From Solitalea longa (GTDB lineage Bacteria > Bacteroidota > Bacteroidia > Sphingobacteriales > Sphingobacteriaceae), in the NCBI RefSeq assembly GCF_002920915.1, contig NZ_PQVF01000008.1:124001-188000 (forward strand): DNA of 64,000 nucleotides, read 5' to 3'. Within the stretch, counting starts at the first letter, position 1. Every line of letters starts with the position of its first letter. The notes beneath the pieces were generated by a model, which saw only the letters and a list, made by a program, of their open reading frames with translations, ran no database searches and was not told where the DNA came from. This document shows positions 27,084 to 35,762 of the stretch, in pieces. A program made the translations under genes and the position numbers.

Positions 27084-28181
27084 TTAACAGTCAAAAATAG
27101 AATAAATTTTCCCTGGATACTGCTTTATTATTGCATTAACCTCCAGATTAAGAAGTATTTTAGAAATATTACCTGAAGAATATTGAGATTTAAGAAGCAA
27201 ATCATCAATAGAAATTAAGTTTTCAGATTTAATGATGTCGAAAATTACCTTTTCGTCAGTATTTAATTCATAAAACAACTCTTTCTGACTTATCTTCTTG
27301 ATTTTATTTTGCGCCCAACCCATAAAAAACTCAAAATCTTTGGCTCCTGTTATTAATTGTGCGCCGCTACTTTTGATCAATTGATTGCATCCGACAGAAA
27401 ATTCATCAAAAACTCTCCCCGGAAAAGCAAACACGTCTCTATTATAGCTATTGGCAATATCAGCAGTAATTAATGCTCCTCCCGATTCACCTGCTTCTAT
27501 AACAATGGTGGCATCACACATTCCAGCTACAATACGGTTACGTTTGGGAAAATTTTCACGATCTGGTTTTGAACGGGAAACAAATTCAGTAATTAACGCG
27601 CCTTGCTCGAGCATTTTTTGTGCGATGGGCCGGTGAATTGCAGGATAAATTTTATCCAAACCATGAGCTAAAACACCCACAGTGGACAAATTTTGCTTCA
27701 GTGCCTCTTTATGAGCGATTATATCAATACCATAAGCCAATCCGCTAACTATAATAGGCTGGTGATGTTGTATCCCTTCAATAAATTGCCTGGTAATTTC
27801 TTTTCCGTATTCGGTGGCCTTCCGGGTTCCAACAATATTTATAACTTTTTGCCTATTAAAGTCGCAATTACCTTTTGAATACAACAGTAAGGGTGCATCG
27901 GAACAGTTTTTTAATCGCTTGGGATAATTAGGGGAAGTAAAAAAAAGAGAATCTATCTTAAACTTATTAATGAATTCAAGCTCTTCTTCTGCCCTTTTAA
28001 AAAAGGATGGATCATGAATGGCAGATGCAACTTTAAGACCGATGCCTGGAATTTTAACTAATGCAGTGTTTTTTGTTTTAAAAACCTCCTCTTCCGATCC
28101 ACAATAACTTAATAGAGTACGACCGTTAACACTTCCAACACCAGGAATGAGAGTTAGGGCAATTTGATGTAATAACGACAA
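27084..28181 (-). CDS. dprA: DNA-processing protein DprA (Smf)
   Basis: Binds incoming single-stranded DNA during natural transformation and loads RecA. The N-terminal HhH region has LIPGVGSVNGRTLL and IPGIGLKVASAI. The Rossmann core has INIVGTRKATEYGKE, SGLAYGIDIIAHKEAL and DATIVIEAGESGGALITAD. A C-terminal winged-helix (DML1-like) domain follows from about residue 305. At 365 aa it is typical. The start codon is TTG at 28179-28181; no ATG lies nearby in frame. It is the last gene of the GT2 - sigma - rsmG - dprA operon, 12 nt after rsmG. Confidence 0.95.
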   Translation of the reverse strand: MSLLHQIALTLIPGVGSVNGRTLLSYCGSEEEVFKTKNTALVKIPGIGLKVASAIHDPSFFKRAEEELEFINKFKIDSLFFTSPNYPKRLKNCSDAPLLLYSKGNCDFNRQKVINIVGTRKATEYGKEITRQFIEGIQHHQPIIVSGLAYGIDIIAHKEALKQNLSTVGVLAHGLDKIYPAIHRPIAQKMLEQGALITEFVSRSKPDRENFPKRNRIVAGMCDATIVIEAGESGGALITADIANSYNRDVFAFPGRVFDEFSVGCNQLIKSSGAQLITGAKDFEFFMGWAQNKIKKISQKELFYELNTDEKVIFDIIKSENLISIDDLLLKSQYSSGNISKILLNLEVNAIIKQYPGKIYSIFDC

Positions 28182-28193
28182 GGTAGAATATGT

Positions 28194-28817
28194 TTAAGCA
28201 TATGGAATATGCAAAACATATTTGGTTTCAAAAAATTCTTCTTTAAAAAAATCGCTTATCCGATATTGCACTACCTGTCTTTCGATTTCAGCAATTTCTT
28301 CTTCCAAATCGCCGCCTTTTAAATACAAAATACCGTTGGCCAGCTTATTTTTTGATTCATTTAAAAATTTACCTTTTACCCATGGACAAAAATTAACCAA
28401 GCGGGTTACAGCTCTTGAAACAACAAAATCATACTTTTCGGTTATTGTTTCGGCGCGGGCATGTTCGGCTATAACATTTTTCAATCCCAACGCTTTGGCT
28501 ACTTCAGTAACCACCTTTATCTTCTTTCCAATCGAATCAACTAAATGAAATGAAACTTCAGGAAATAATATGGCAAGTGGAATACCTGGAAAGCCACCTC
28601 CGGTTCCAATATCCAACACTTTGGTACCCTGTTCAAAAGACATCACCTTTGCTATAGCCAACGAATGAAGCACATGACGTTCATAAAGTTCTTCGATATC
28701 TTTACGAGAAACCACATTGATCTTTTCATTCCATTCGGCATACAACTTAGAAAGCTGATCGAACTGTTTTTTTTGAGTTTCCGAGAGTGCTGGAAAATAG
28801 TTAAGGATGGTTTCCAC
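28194..28817 (-). CDS. rsmG: 16S rRNA (guanine527-N7)-methyltransferase
   Basis: RsmG (GidB) methylates G527 of 16S rRNA with SAM; its loss gives low-level streptomycin resistance. Motif I is VLDIGTGGGFPGIPLAI (about residues 67-83), preceded by the family-specific NVVSRKDIEELYERHVLHSL. The VVSRAVTRL segment is also diagnostic. At 207 aa it is normal. The start codon is GTG at 28815-28817 and shares one base with the stop of the sigma-factor gene, a strong sign of coupled translation. Confidence 0.95.
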   Translation of the reverse strand: METILNYFPALSETQKKQFDQLSKLYAEWNEKINVVSRKDIEELYERHVLHSLAIAKVMSFEQGTKVLDIGTGGGFPGIPLAILFPEVSFHLVDSIGKKIKVVTEVAKALGLKNVIAEHARAETITEKYDFVVSRAVTRLVNFCPWVKGKFLNESKNKLANGILYLKGGDLEEEIAEIERQVVQYRISDFFKEEFFETKYVLHIPYA

Positions 28818-29422
28818 TAGATATTGTTTTTCGTATTTCTAAGTGTATTATACAATAGATCGCGTGCTCGAAGCAACTGCGCTTTAACGGTTCCCAAAGG
28901 AAGGTCTAATTCACGGGCAATTTCTTCATAAGAATACTCTTCGAAATAACGGAGAATAACCAAGCGCTTGTATCGAACCGGTAGTCCTTCAACAACTGTT
29001 TTCAATAAAGCTGCCTTTTGCTTACGAATAATACTTTCTTCGGGAGTTGGGGTGTAACCGGCTACATCAAAGCTTTTACCGGAATCTTCATCTTCATCCA
29101 TCGGTTCATCAATAGATAAAGTGGCTATTCGCTTCTTTTTTAAGAAATCGATACAATTGTTGGTAGCGATCTTAAACAACCAGGTACTGAATGCGAAAGT
29201 AGGCTGGTATTTATCGAGATTACGAAATGCTTTGGCAAAGGTTTCAATAGTCAGATCGTTGGCATCTTCCTTATTGTTTACCATTTTGAGGAGCATAAAA
29301 TAAATCGAATCACGGTAACGCGACATTAAAGATCCATATGCCTTCTGATCGCCTACCATTGCCTGTTTTACTAAATTTAGATCGTTAACTGCATTACTGG
29401 AGAAATTCGGATTTACTTCCAT
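28817..29422 (-). CDS. RNA polymerase sigma factor, ECF subfamily
   Basis: A 201-aa sigma-70 family protein with only regions 2 and 4. Region 2 runs from about residue 25 (YRDSIYFMLLKMVNNKEDANDLT, in two stretches, then FSTWLFKIATNNCIDFLKKK). The acidic linker DEPMDEDEDSG (about 105-115) precedes region 4 with its HTH (YEEIARELDLPLGTVKAQLLRAR). No anti-sigma gene is adjacent, and the gene is embedded in a housekeeping operon, overlapping GT2 by 10 nt and rsmG by 1 nt. Its target promoters cannot be read from this window. Confidence 0.92.
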   Translation of the reverse strand: MEVNPNFSSNAVNDLNLVKQAMVGDQKAYGSLMSRYRDSIYFMLLKMVNNKEDANDLTIETFAKAFRNLDKYQPTFAFSTWLFKIATNNCIDFLKKKRIATLSIDEPMDEDEDSGKSFDVAGYTPTPEESIIRKQKAALLKTVVEGLPVRYKRLVILRYFEEYSYEEIARELDLPLGTVKAQLLRARDLLYNTLRNTKNNI

Positions 29423-30543
29423 CTTACTTTACTTGCTGAAGGTTTTACCAGGCTTATTAATGCCAGGTACAAATTATAAACAAAATCATACAAAAAAGAA
29501 AAGAACCATAAATCATAAACCTGTAATTTCTTCATGGCTTTTTTGTAAGTAACCGTTAAGCAAATTAAATATACCAACAACACACCCAGAATTACGTGTT
29601 GGTTTACTTGTATTATTAAACTTGCGATTACTACCCCATAAAAAATTAAAGTTGTTATGGTTCTGATGGAAAGCATTATTTTATGATAAGGCTTGTAAAG
29701 TTTACCTACACTCATATGACGGCGTTTTTGACGCCAAAAGTCAGCAAAGGTGCGCTTAGGTTCACTTAACATTGTAGCCTCTTCAGAAATTTCAATACGT
29801 GTATTGGTGGCATTTGCATGTGCATTAACAAACAGGTCATCGTCGCCTGATGGTAAGTGCATATGTGCGGCAAAGCCTTTATTTCTAAAAAATAGATCTT
29901 TTCGATAAGAAAGGTTGCGGCCTACGCCCATATATGGTTTGCCTGCAATAGCAAACGAAAAGTAGTTTAAAGCCGTCATGAAAGTTTCGAAACGGATAAA
30001 CTTATTTAAAAACCCTGATTGACGAACATAGGGTGAATAGCCCAATACGATCTCCGTTTGCCCGCTGTAGTTTTCCATCATTTTTGAAATCCACTGGTTA
30101 CTATTTGGCAAACAATCCGCATCGGTTAATAACAACAGATCGTATTTAGAAGCTTTTATCCCCAGGGTTAGGGCAAACTTTTTACCATGTTTATACTTAT
30201 CATCCTCTTCCAGATGAACAATTTTAAGGTTTTGGTATTTAGCCTGAAACCCTTCCAATATTTCTTTTGAATTGTCGTAAGAACAATCATTCACCACAAT
30301 AACCTCAAACGTATGATAGTCTTGTTCTAAGATCGCAGCTAAATTCTTTTGTAAATTTTCAGATTCGTTGCGTGCACAAATGACAATACTAACCGGCTCA
30401 GTAGAACCGCTCGCTTCGCTTTGCTGCTGCTCATTAAATGCAAACTTATTGTATAACAGGAATAAATAAGTACAATTAACAATAAAGCTAACGGCTAACA
30501 CCGACAATAATATGATCGATAAGGGCGTATAATCTATTGGCAT
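29413..30543 (-). CDS. Membrane-anchored family 2 glycosyltransferase
   Basis: A GT-A fold glycosyltransferase (376 aa) with an N-terminal membrane helix (about residues 8-31) and two or three C-terminal hydrophobic segments (about 290-345). The nucleotide-sugar site is marked by VSIVICARNESENL near 52-65 and the metal-binding LTDADCLP near 140. FWRQKRRHMS near 263 is a Q-x-x-R-W-like segment as in processive or polyprenyl-linked GT2 enzymes. The catalytic domain faces the cytoplasm. The acceptor is unknown. It heads the operon with sigma, rsmG and dprA. Confidence 0.9.
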   Translation of the reverse strand: MPIDYTPLSIILLSVLAVSFIVNCTYLFLLYNKFAFNEQQQSEASGSTEPVSIVICARNESENLQKNLAAILEQDYHTFEVIVVNDCSYDNSKEILEGFQAKYQNLKIVHLEEDDKYKHGKKFALTLGIKASKYDLLLLTDADCLPNSNQWISKMMENYSGQTEIVLGYSPYVRQSGFLNKFIRFETFMTALNYFSFAIAGKPYMGVGRNLSYRKDLFFRNKGFAAHMHLPSGDDDLFVNAHANATNTRIEISEEATMLSEPKRTFADFWRQKRRHMSVGKLYKPYHKIMLSIRTITTLIFYGVVIASLIIQVNQHVILGVLLVYLICLTVTYKKAMKKLQVYDLWFFSFLYDFVYNLYLALISLVKPSASKVRWK

Positions 30544-30637
30544 GGGTTAAAAAATTAAGGGCAAAGAAAACATTTTTAATCATCTAATTAAGCATTGTTG
30601 ATAAAATAATAATAACTAGCTGCTGAACATAACTTTA

Positions 30638-30645
30638 TATATTTG
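30638..30645 (+). promoter_or_regulatory. -7 promoter element TATATTTG for tgt
   Basis: Exact TAnnTTTG match, 21 nt before the tgt ATG at 30667. No clear -33 box. Confidence 0.55.
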
Positions 30646-30666
30646 CAGGTTCATAAAAAAGCATAA

Positions 30667-31797
30667 ATGAAGTTTGAATTAGTAGCAACCGACAACGGTT
30701 CAAGTGCACGAGCGGGTTTAATGCAAACCGATCACGGAACAATAGAAACCCCTATTTTTATGCCTGTAGGAACCGCAGGAACGGTTAAAGCAGTACATCA
30801 GCGCGAATTGAGAGATGATATTCAGGCGCAAATTATTTTAGGAAATACCTACCATTTATACCTTCGACCAGGATTAGACACCATTCAAAAAGCAGGTGGT
30901 TTACATAAATTCAATGGCTGGGAGCGACCCATTTTAACCGACAGTGGTGGTTATCAGGTTTACTCATTGTCTGACATTAGAAAGATCAAAGAAGATGGCG
31001 CTACTTTTCAATCACACATTGATGGATCTAAGCATCTGTTTACTCCCGAGAATGTAATGGATATACAGCGTATCATTGGTGCAGATATTATTATGGCCTT
31101 TGATGAGTGTACACCATACCCATGCGATTATACTTATGCACGTAAATCAATGGAGATGACACACCGCTGGTTAAAGCGTTGCTGCGATCGCTTTGACAGC
31201 ACTGAAGGTTTGTATGGATATAATCAAACTTTATTTCCAATTGTTCAGGGAAGCACCTATAAGGATTTGCGTATACGTTCAGCAGAAACCATTGCTTCTT
31301 TTGAAAGGGAAGGCAACGCCATTGGTGGACTATCAGTTGGAGAGCCTGCAGAGGAAATGTATGCAATGACAGAGGTGGTTACCAATATCCTACCTAAAAG
31401 TAAGCCTCGGTACTTAATGGGCGTTGGAACCCCTATGAATATTTTAGAATGTATAGCCTTAGGGATCGACATGTTTGATTGCGTAATGCCAACACGTAAT
31501 GCCCGTAATGGCATGTTGTTTACCAAAAATGGAATTATCAATATTAAGAATGAAAAGTGGAAAAACGATTTTTCGCCCATTGATGAAACCAGTGATCTGT
31601 ATGCCGACCAGGTTTATACTAAAGCTTATTTAAGGCATTTAATGCAGTCAAAAGAGATTTTAGCGGCTCAAATTGCCTCGCTGCATAATTTGAATTTTTA
31701 TTTATGGTTAGTTAAGGAAGCTCGTATGCATATTATTCAAGGAGATTTTATTCAATGGAAGAATAAAATGGTTGTTGATATGGCAAAAAGATTATAA
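30667..31797 (+). CDS. tgt: Queuine/preQ1 tRNA-guanine transglycosylase
   Basis: Exchanges G34 of GUN tRNAs for preQ1. The active site is plain: LTDSGGYQVYSLS (about residues 87-99, with the general base Asp), GGLSVGEP near 222-229, and the nucleophile region FDCVMPTRNARNG near 273-285. At 376 aa the length is normal. The zinc site near the C-terminus is unusual: where E. coli Tgt has a C-x-C-x2-C cluster, this protein reads SPIDETSDLYADQVYTKAY with no Cys, while the following YLRHL and HNLNFYLWLV are kept. It is followed 55 nt later by the double-HTH regulator. Confidence 0.95.
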   Translation: MKFELVATDNGSSARAGLMQTDHGTIETPIFMPVGTAGTVKAVHQRELRDDIQAQIILGNTYHLYLRPGLDTIQKAGGLHKFNGWERPILTDSGGYQVYSLSDIRKIKEDGATFQSHIDGSKHLFTPENVMDIQRIIGADIIMAFDECTPYPCDYTYARKSMEMTHRWLKRCCDRFDSTEGLYGYNQTLFPIVQGSTYKDLRIRSAETIASFEREGNAIGGLSVGEPAEEMYAMTEVVTNILPKSKPRYLMGVGTPMNILECIALGIDMFDCVMPTRNARNGMLFTKNGIINIKNEKWKNDFSPIDETSDLYADQVYTKAYLRHLMQSKEILAAQIASLHNLNFYLWLVKEARMHIIQGDFIQWKNKMVVDMAKRL

Positions 31798-31800
31798 ATT

Positions 31801-31849
31801 TGAATATTCATTTATTGAATCGAATAAGTTTCAATATTTGAATATTCAA
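31801..31849 (+). promoter_or_regulatory. Two TGAATATTCA palindromes ahead of the double-HTH regulator, candidate operators
   Basis: A perfect 10-bp palindrome TGAATATTCA at 31801-31810 and a perfect 12-bp palindrome TTGAATATTCAA at 31838-31849, only 4 nt before the regulator's ATG. More GAATATTC cores lie inside the gene (32035, 32059, 32415). They are candidate binding sites for the encoded protein. Confidence 0.5.
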
Positions 31850-31852
31850 TAT

Positions 31853-33133
31853 ATGAATACAGAATTTGATTTTAGCCATCTAAAGGTTGTTAGGGAACAA
31901 CTGGGATTAACACAAAAAGAGGCCGCTAATGCCTCAGGAATAAGCCAAAGGGACATTTCTCAGCTCGAATCGGGGCTTAAGAAGTTCTTTCCTTTGGCTT
32001 ATATTCTTTTTTTGAATGTTAATGGTGTAAATTTGAATATTCTGTTTTCGAATAATTTGAATATTCAAAATTTGATCTTAAACCGATTGGGCAGAATCCG
32101 TTCTATAAACCCCGATTCTATTCAGTTTGATTATTCAATATTCAAAATTACCCGTGAACGGGTTGGATTAACGCAAAAACAGGCTTCTGATAAGTCTGGG
32201 CTTTCACAGCGTGATATATCTCAATTAGAAGCAGGTCTAAAGAAATTTATCCCTTTTCAATTTATTCAATACCTGAGCCTTATAAAGGCTGATCTAAATG
32301 AAGTATTCAAATATGAGACTTCAGGAACCACTAGCACTTCCTCTACCCTGAATAATGCTAATCTACCGCTTAAAAAGCCCAATTTTACGGTTCAAAACAA
32401 AGCCCCTGAGAATCGAATATTCGACAATCAGCTGAGCATTGATACAGGATATTCTACGCATAAAGGCTCTGAAAATCTACCTGAATTAACACTTAAAGAA
32501 ACTCCCATAACTAGTAATTCTATCAATTTGTTAAGTGAAACAGTGAACAGTTTATCCACTGTAGAAAAAGCTCCTGAAAAGATAGAGGTTAAAACGAAGG
32601 AAGAGCTTCCCATCCCACCCCCTCCAATTCCTAAGCAGGTTTTAGCAAAAGGGGTGGCTTTGGTAAATGTTATTCATCAAAAAAATTATCTGGAAAGATT
32701 CACTCAAACGGCATTTATCAATTCTCTGCCGATTATTTCTATACCAGGAATAGAAGCCGAAACTTTAAGAGCTTTTGAAATAGCTGGTCGAGAAATGGAA
32801 CCATTATTTTTTGAGGGTGATCTGGCAATTGGTGTTAAAACCGAAGATTTTGAATCCATAAAAAATAATCGGCTATACATTCTGGTTACGGATAAAAGAA
32901 TAGCCATGCGTCGCATTATCAACTGTATTAAAGCTTCCGGTGAACTAATTCTTTTAACCGACAATGAATCAATTGCCAATGAAGTGATCAAAGCAAGTAG
33001 TTTAAAAGAAGTTTGGGAGTTTAGCGTAAAAATTACATCATCGGTTGATCAGCTAAAAAACAGTTTCAATGAGCTTTATTTCCAGCTTTTAAAAATTCAG
33101 AAAGACCTTGATCTCATCAAAAGTAAGCTATAA
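31853..33133 (+). CDS. XRE-type regulator with two tandem HTH domains and an S24/LexA-like domain lacking Ser and Lys
   Basis: A 426-aa protein (ATG at 31853). Residues 5-65 and 92-152 are near-duplicate HTH domains with almost the same recognition region (GISQRDISQLESGLKKF and GLSQRDISQLEAGLKKF). A low-complexity linker follows (about 155-262, ending in a Pro run). The C-terminal domain looks like the S24/LexA dimerisation-protease fold (AGREMEPLFFEGDLAIGV). The usual catalytic Ser is replaced by Glu314 and the Lys position near RIAMRR by Arg, so self-cleavage is unlikely. The tail is coiled-coil-like (VDQLKNSFNELYFQLLKIQK). The target is unknown; GAATATTC palindromes in and before the gene suggest self-control. 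Confidence 0.85.
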   Translation: MNTEFDFSHLKVVREQLGLTQKEAANASGISQRDISQLESGLKKFFPLAYILFLNVNGVNLNILFSNNLNIQNLILNRLGRIRSINPDSIQFDYSIFKITRERVGLTQKQASDKSGLSQRDISQLEAGLKKFIPFQFIQYLSLIKADLNEVFKYETSGTTSTSSTLNNANLPLKKPNFTVQNKAPENRIFDNQLSIDTGYSTHKGSENLPELTLKETPITSNSINLLSETVNSLSTVEKAPEKIEVKTKEELPIPPPPIPKQVLAKGVALVNVIHQKNYLERFTQTAFINSLPIISIPGIEAETLRAFEIAGREMEPLFFEGDLAIGVKTEDFESIKNNRLYILVTDKRIAMRRIINCIKASGELILLTDNESIANEVIKASSLKEVWEFSVKITSSVDQLKNSFNELYFQLLKIQKDLDLIKSKL

Positions 33134-33168
33134 AATACCCATGGTTTTTTTTAAGCCGCAAAACGTGA

Positions 33169-33198
33169 TTTGCAATTCGGTATTTACTGTTAAATTTG
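33169..33198 (+). promoter_or_regulatory. Promoter of the LptF/G-type permease gene
   Basis: TTTG at 33169-33172, 18-nt spacer, TAAATTTG at 33191-33198: a near-ideal Bacteroidota promoter. Transcription would begin about 20 nt before the TTG start codon at 33224. Confidence 0.75.
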
Positions 33199-33223
33199 CC
33201 ATTCGCCAAAAAATTGTTCGCTT

Positions 33224-34339
33224 TTGAAAAATTTAATCAAAAAACTTAAATTACTACTGAATATCACTCAGTTGGATGAGTTTATCATCAAGAAATTTTT
33301 AACCACTTTTTTCTTTGGGTTAACCATTTTCATCATTATCATCGTCATTTTTGATATTTCTGAAAAGCTCGACAACTTTTTAAAGGCTGATGCCACCCTG
33401 CAAGAGATCGTTGTAAACTACTATCTAAACTTCATTTTATTTTATGTTAGTGTTTTAAGCCCTTTGGTTATTTTCATTGCGGTCATCTTTTTTACGGCCA
33501 AAATGGCCAATAACACTGAGATTGTGCCCATTTTAAGCAGTGGCGTTAGTTACTTGCGCTTCCTCTACCCTTATTTTATTACGGGTGCATTTTTGGCTAT
33601 TGTAAGCTTTATCGCCAACGCTTACATCATTCCACCCTCCACACGTAACAAACTCGAATTTGAGCATAAGTATATCGACACTAAATATGAGTTCAAGGGC
33701 CAGAATAAGCACTTTAAACTCGATCATACAAGCTACGCTTACATTCAGAGTTATAACATTAAAGAAAACAGCGGATATAAATTCTCACTTGAAAAGTTTA
33801 AAGGAGATTCGCTTTATTATAAACTTATTGCCAACCGCATTGCCTGGGACACACTTAAACATGAATGGAAACTTGAGAACTATACTATCCGTTATACTAA
33901 TGGCCTCAAGGAACGAATGGAAGCCGGCAATGAACTTCATATGAAGTTAAATTTAAGTCCCCGCGATTTCGAGAAACAAGATGATGACCGCGGTTCTATG
34001 ACACTTACACAACTTAACAAGCAGATCAAACTCGAAGAACTGAGAGGCACGGGAAATGTTTCGAGATATGAAATGGATCGTTGGAGAATTATCACCACTC
34101 CTGTTTCTATTTTTATTCTGGTGGTTATTGCCGTAACCCTTTCCTCGAAAAAAGTACGAGGTGGAGTTGGATTACCATTGGGAATTGGGATCGGTTGTTC
34201 GTTCGCTTATATCATTCTAATGCAGTTTGCAGTAATCTTCTCTACCAAGGGAGGCTTGCCTACTTATATAGCTGCATGGGTACCGCATATCGTTTTTGGC
34301 TCATTAGCCTTGTATCTTTATAAAATTGCACCGAAATAA
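33224..34339 (+). CDS. LptF/LptG-family (YjgP/YjgQ) permease
   Basis: A 371-aa inner-membrane protein of the LPS export ABC complex family (LptB2FG). It has three membrane segments in the N-terminal third (about 24-50, 62-88, 100-125), a periplasmic beta-jellyroll-like domain in the middle and three segments at the end (about 288-365), the standard layout. The N-terminus LDEFIIKKFLTTFFFGLTIF is typical. LptF and LptG cannot be told apart with confidence. The start codon is TTG at 33224; I see no in-frame ATG ahead of the first helix. The stop overlaps the next gene. Confidence 0.9.
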   Translation: MKNLIKKLKLLLNITQLDEFIIKKFLTTFFFGLTIFIIIIVIFDISEKLDNFLKADATLQEIVVNYYLNFILFYVSVLSPLVIFIAVIFFTAKMANNTEIVPILSSGVSYLRFLYPYFITGAFLAIVSFIANAYIIPPSTRNKLEFEHKYIDTKYEFKGQNKHFKLDHTSYAYIQSYNIKENSGYKFSLEKFKGDSLYYKLIANRIAWDTLKHEWKLENYTIRYTNGLKERMEAGNELHMKLNLSPRDFEKQDDDRGSMTLTQLNKQIKLEELRGTGNVSRYEMDRWRIITTPVSIFILVVIAVTLSSKKVRGGVGLPLGIGIGCSFAYIILMQFAVIFSTKGGLPTYIAAWVPHIVFGSLALYLYKIAPK

Positions 34340-35219
34340 TAACTTATTCAAACTTCACATAACAGTACTTATCTGGGGTTTTACGGCCATCTTAGGCAAA
34401 CTTATTTCCGTATCAGCTCTTTCATTGGTTTGGTACAGGGTTATAATTGCTGCTACGGCCCTATTCATCTTTTTAAAGTTTAAGAAAAGTAGTTTTAAGG
34501 TAAGCAAACAAGACCTGCTTCAGTTAATTGGAATTGGTTTAATGGTTACCTTACATTGGGTGTGTTTCTTTCATTCCATTAAAATTTCAACTGTTTCCGT
34601 TGCGCTGGTTTGCTTGTCGTCTCAAACCCTGTTCACCGGCATTTTAGAGCCCTTATTTACTAAAACCCGAATATCTAAACTTGATATTTTAACCGGCATT
34701 CTAATTGTAATTGGTATTACCTGTATTTTTCATTTCGAGAGCCAATATACCTGGGGAATAATTACCGGCTTAACCGCCTCATTATTAGCTTGTTTATTCA
34801 ATATTTTTAATTCGAAGATAGTTAAACGTAAAGATCCTGTATTGATCAGTTTTTATGAATTAGGTGGAGGCTGGCTCGCTTTAACCTTGTTTCTGGCCCT
34901 TTCCGGGCATTTTAGCAATATTCAGAATTTAGCATTAACCAGTTCCGATATTATTTACTTACTGATTTTAGGCATTATTTGTACCGCTGTGGCCTATGTG
35001 GTTGGAGTTGCTGTGATGAAGGAGCTAACAGCCTATACCGTTGCGTTGGTTACTAATCTCGAGCCTGTATACGGTGTTATTTTAGCCTTGCTTATTTTTA
35101 AAGACAGTGAGAAAATGACAACCGGGTTTTATATTGGCGCCGCTATCGTTATTTTATCGGTAGCGCTTTACCCCCTGGCTAAACGTAAAAGCCAATCATA
35201 TAAGCAGGTTGCCAATTAA
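34326..35219 (+). CDS. EamA/DMT-superfamily transporter
   Basis: A 297-aa protein with ten predicted membrane helices in two EamA halves (about residues 8-135 and 145-285), as in drug/metabolite transporters such as RhaT or RarD relatives. The first half has the HITVLIWGFTAILGKL opening and the second ends in TGFYIGAAIVILSVALYP. The substrate cannot be told. The likely start is TTG at 34326, which overlaps the permease gene by 14 nt, so the two are co-transcribed. Confidence 0.85.
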   Translation: MHRNNNLFKLHITVLIWGFTAILGKLISVSALSLVWYRVIIAATALFIFLKFKKSSFKVSKQDLLQLIGIGLMVTLHWVCFFHSIKISTVSVALVCLSSQTLFTGILEPLFTKTRISKLDILTGILIVIGITCIFHFESQYTWGIITGLTASLLACLFNIFNSKIVKRKDPVLISFYELGGGWLALTLFLALSGHFSNIQNLALTSSDIIYLLILGIICTAVAYVVGVAVMKELTAYTVALVTNLEPVYGVILALLIFKDSEKMTTGFYIGAAIVILSVALYPLAKRKSQSYKQVAN

Positions 35220-35762
35220 TTCTGTATTTTGAGTTATTGCTCTATTGTTAAATTGTTTGAATGCTGATCAGAGTGGGTAAGTGTAATCCAAACCAAGCAG
35301 AAACACAATTTAACAATACTACTTAAGGGGCTAGCCTGCTTACTGTTTCTCTCTTTTTTCCCCTTCTCAGGTTCATCTGCACTCTTCTCTCCCTTTTCAA
35401 TTGGATCAATTAATCCTGCATACTTTGATGACCTTCATTGATTTCCTACTAAATGATTCAGATTGATAAATATGATTTCTTTCGATTTGGAGTCGAGCTT
35501 TTTAATTACTTGACGTTCTTCAGCCAGTTACATTTTTCTTTTAATTACCTACTCTTTCACAGTTAAAATTTTAACTCACAACCGTTGATTAATAAATCCT
35601 TCAATTCAATAAAATTGACTTATTTTAGAGCTTTACAGATGAATATTTTACTAAACTTTTATCAAACAATAACCATATAATCAATTTGTTATATAATTTA
35701 TTTTTATAAAAACTTTAAATAAAAATGACGTCAAAACAAATATTTTTAGCAAAAACCTTAAA
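35220..35762. other. 543-bp gene-free region with a 13-bp inverted repeat
   Basis: I find no ORF with plausible coding character on either strand. The only structure is a perfect 13-bp inverted repeat, attgttaaattgt (35244-35256) against acaatttaacaat (35305-35317), with a 48-nt spacer. The last 120 nt are extremely AT-rich, as expected upstream of the following gene. Confidence 0.5.
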
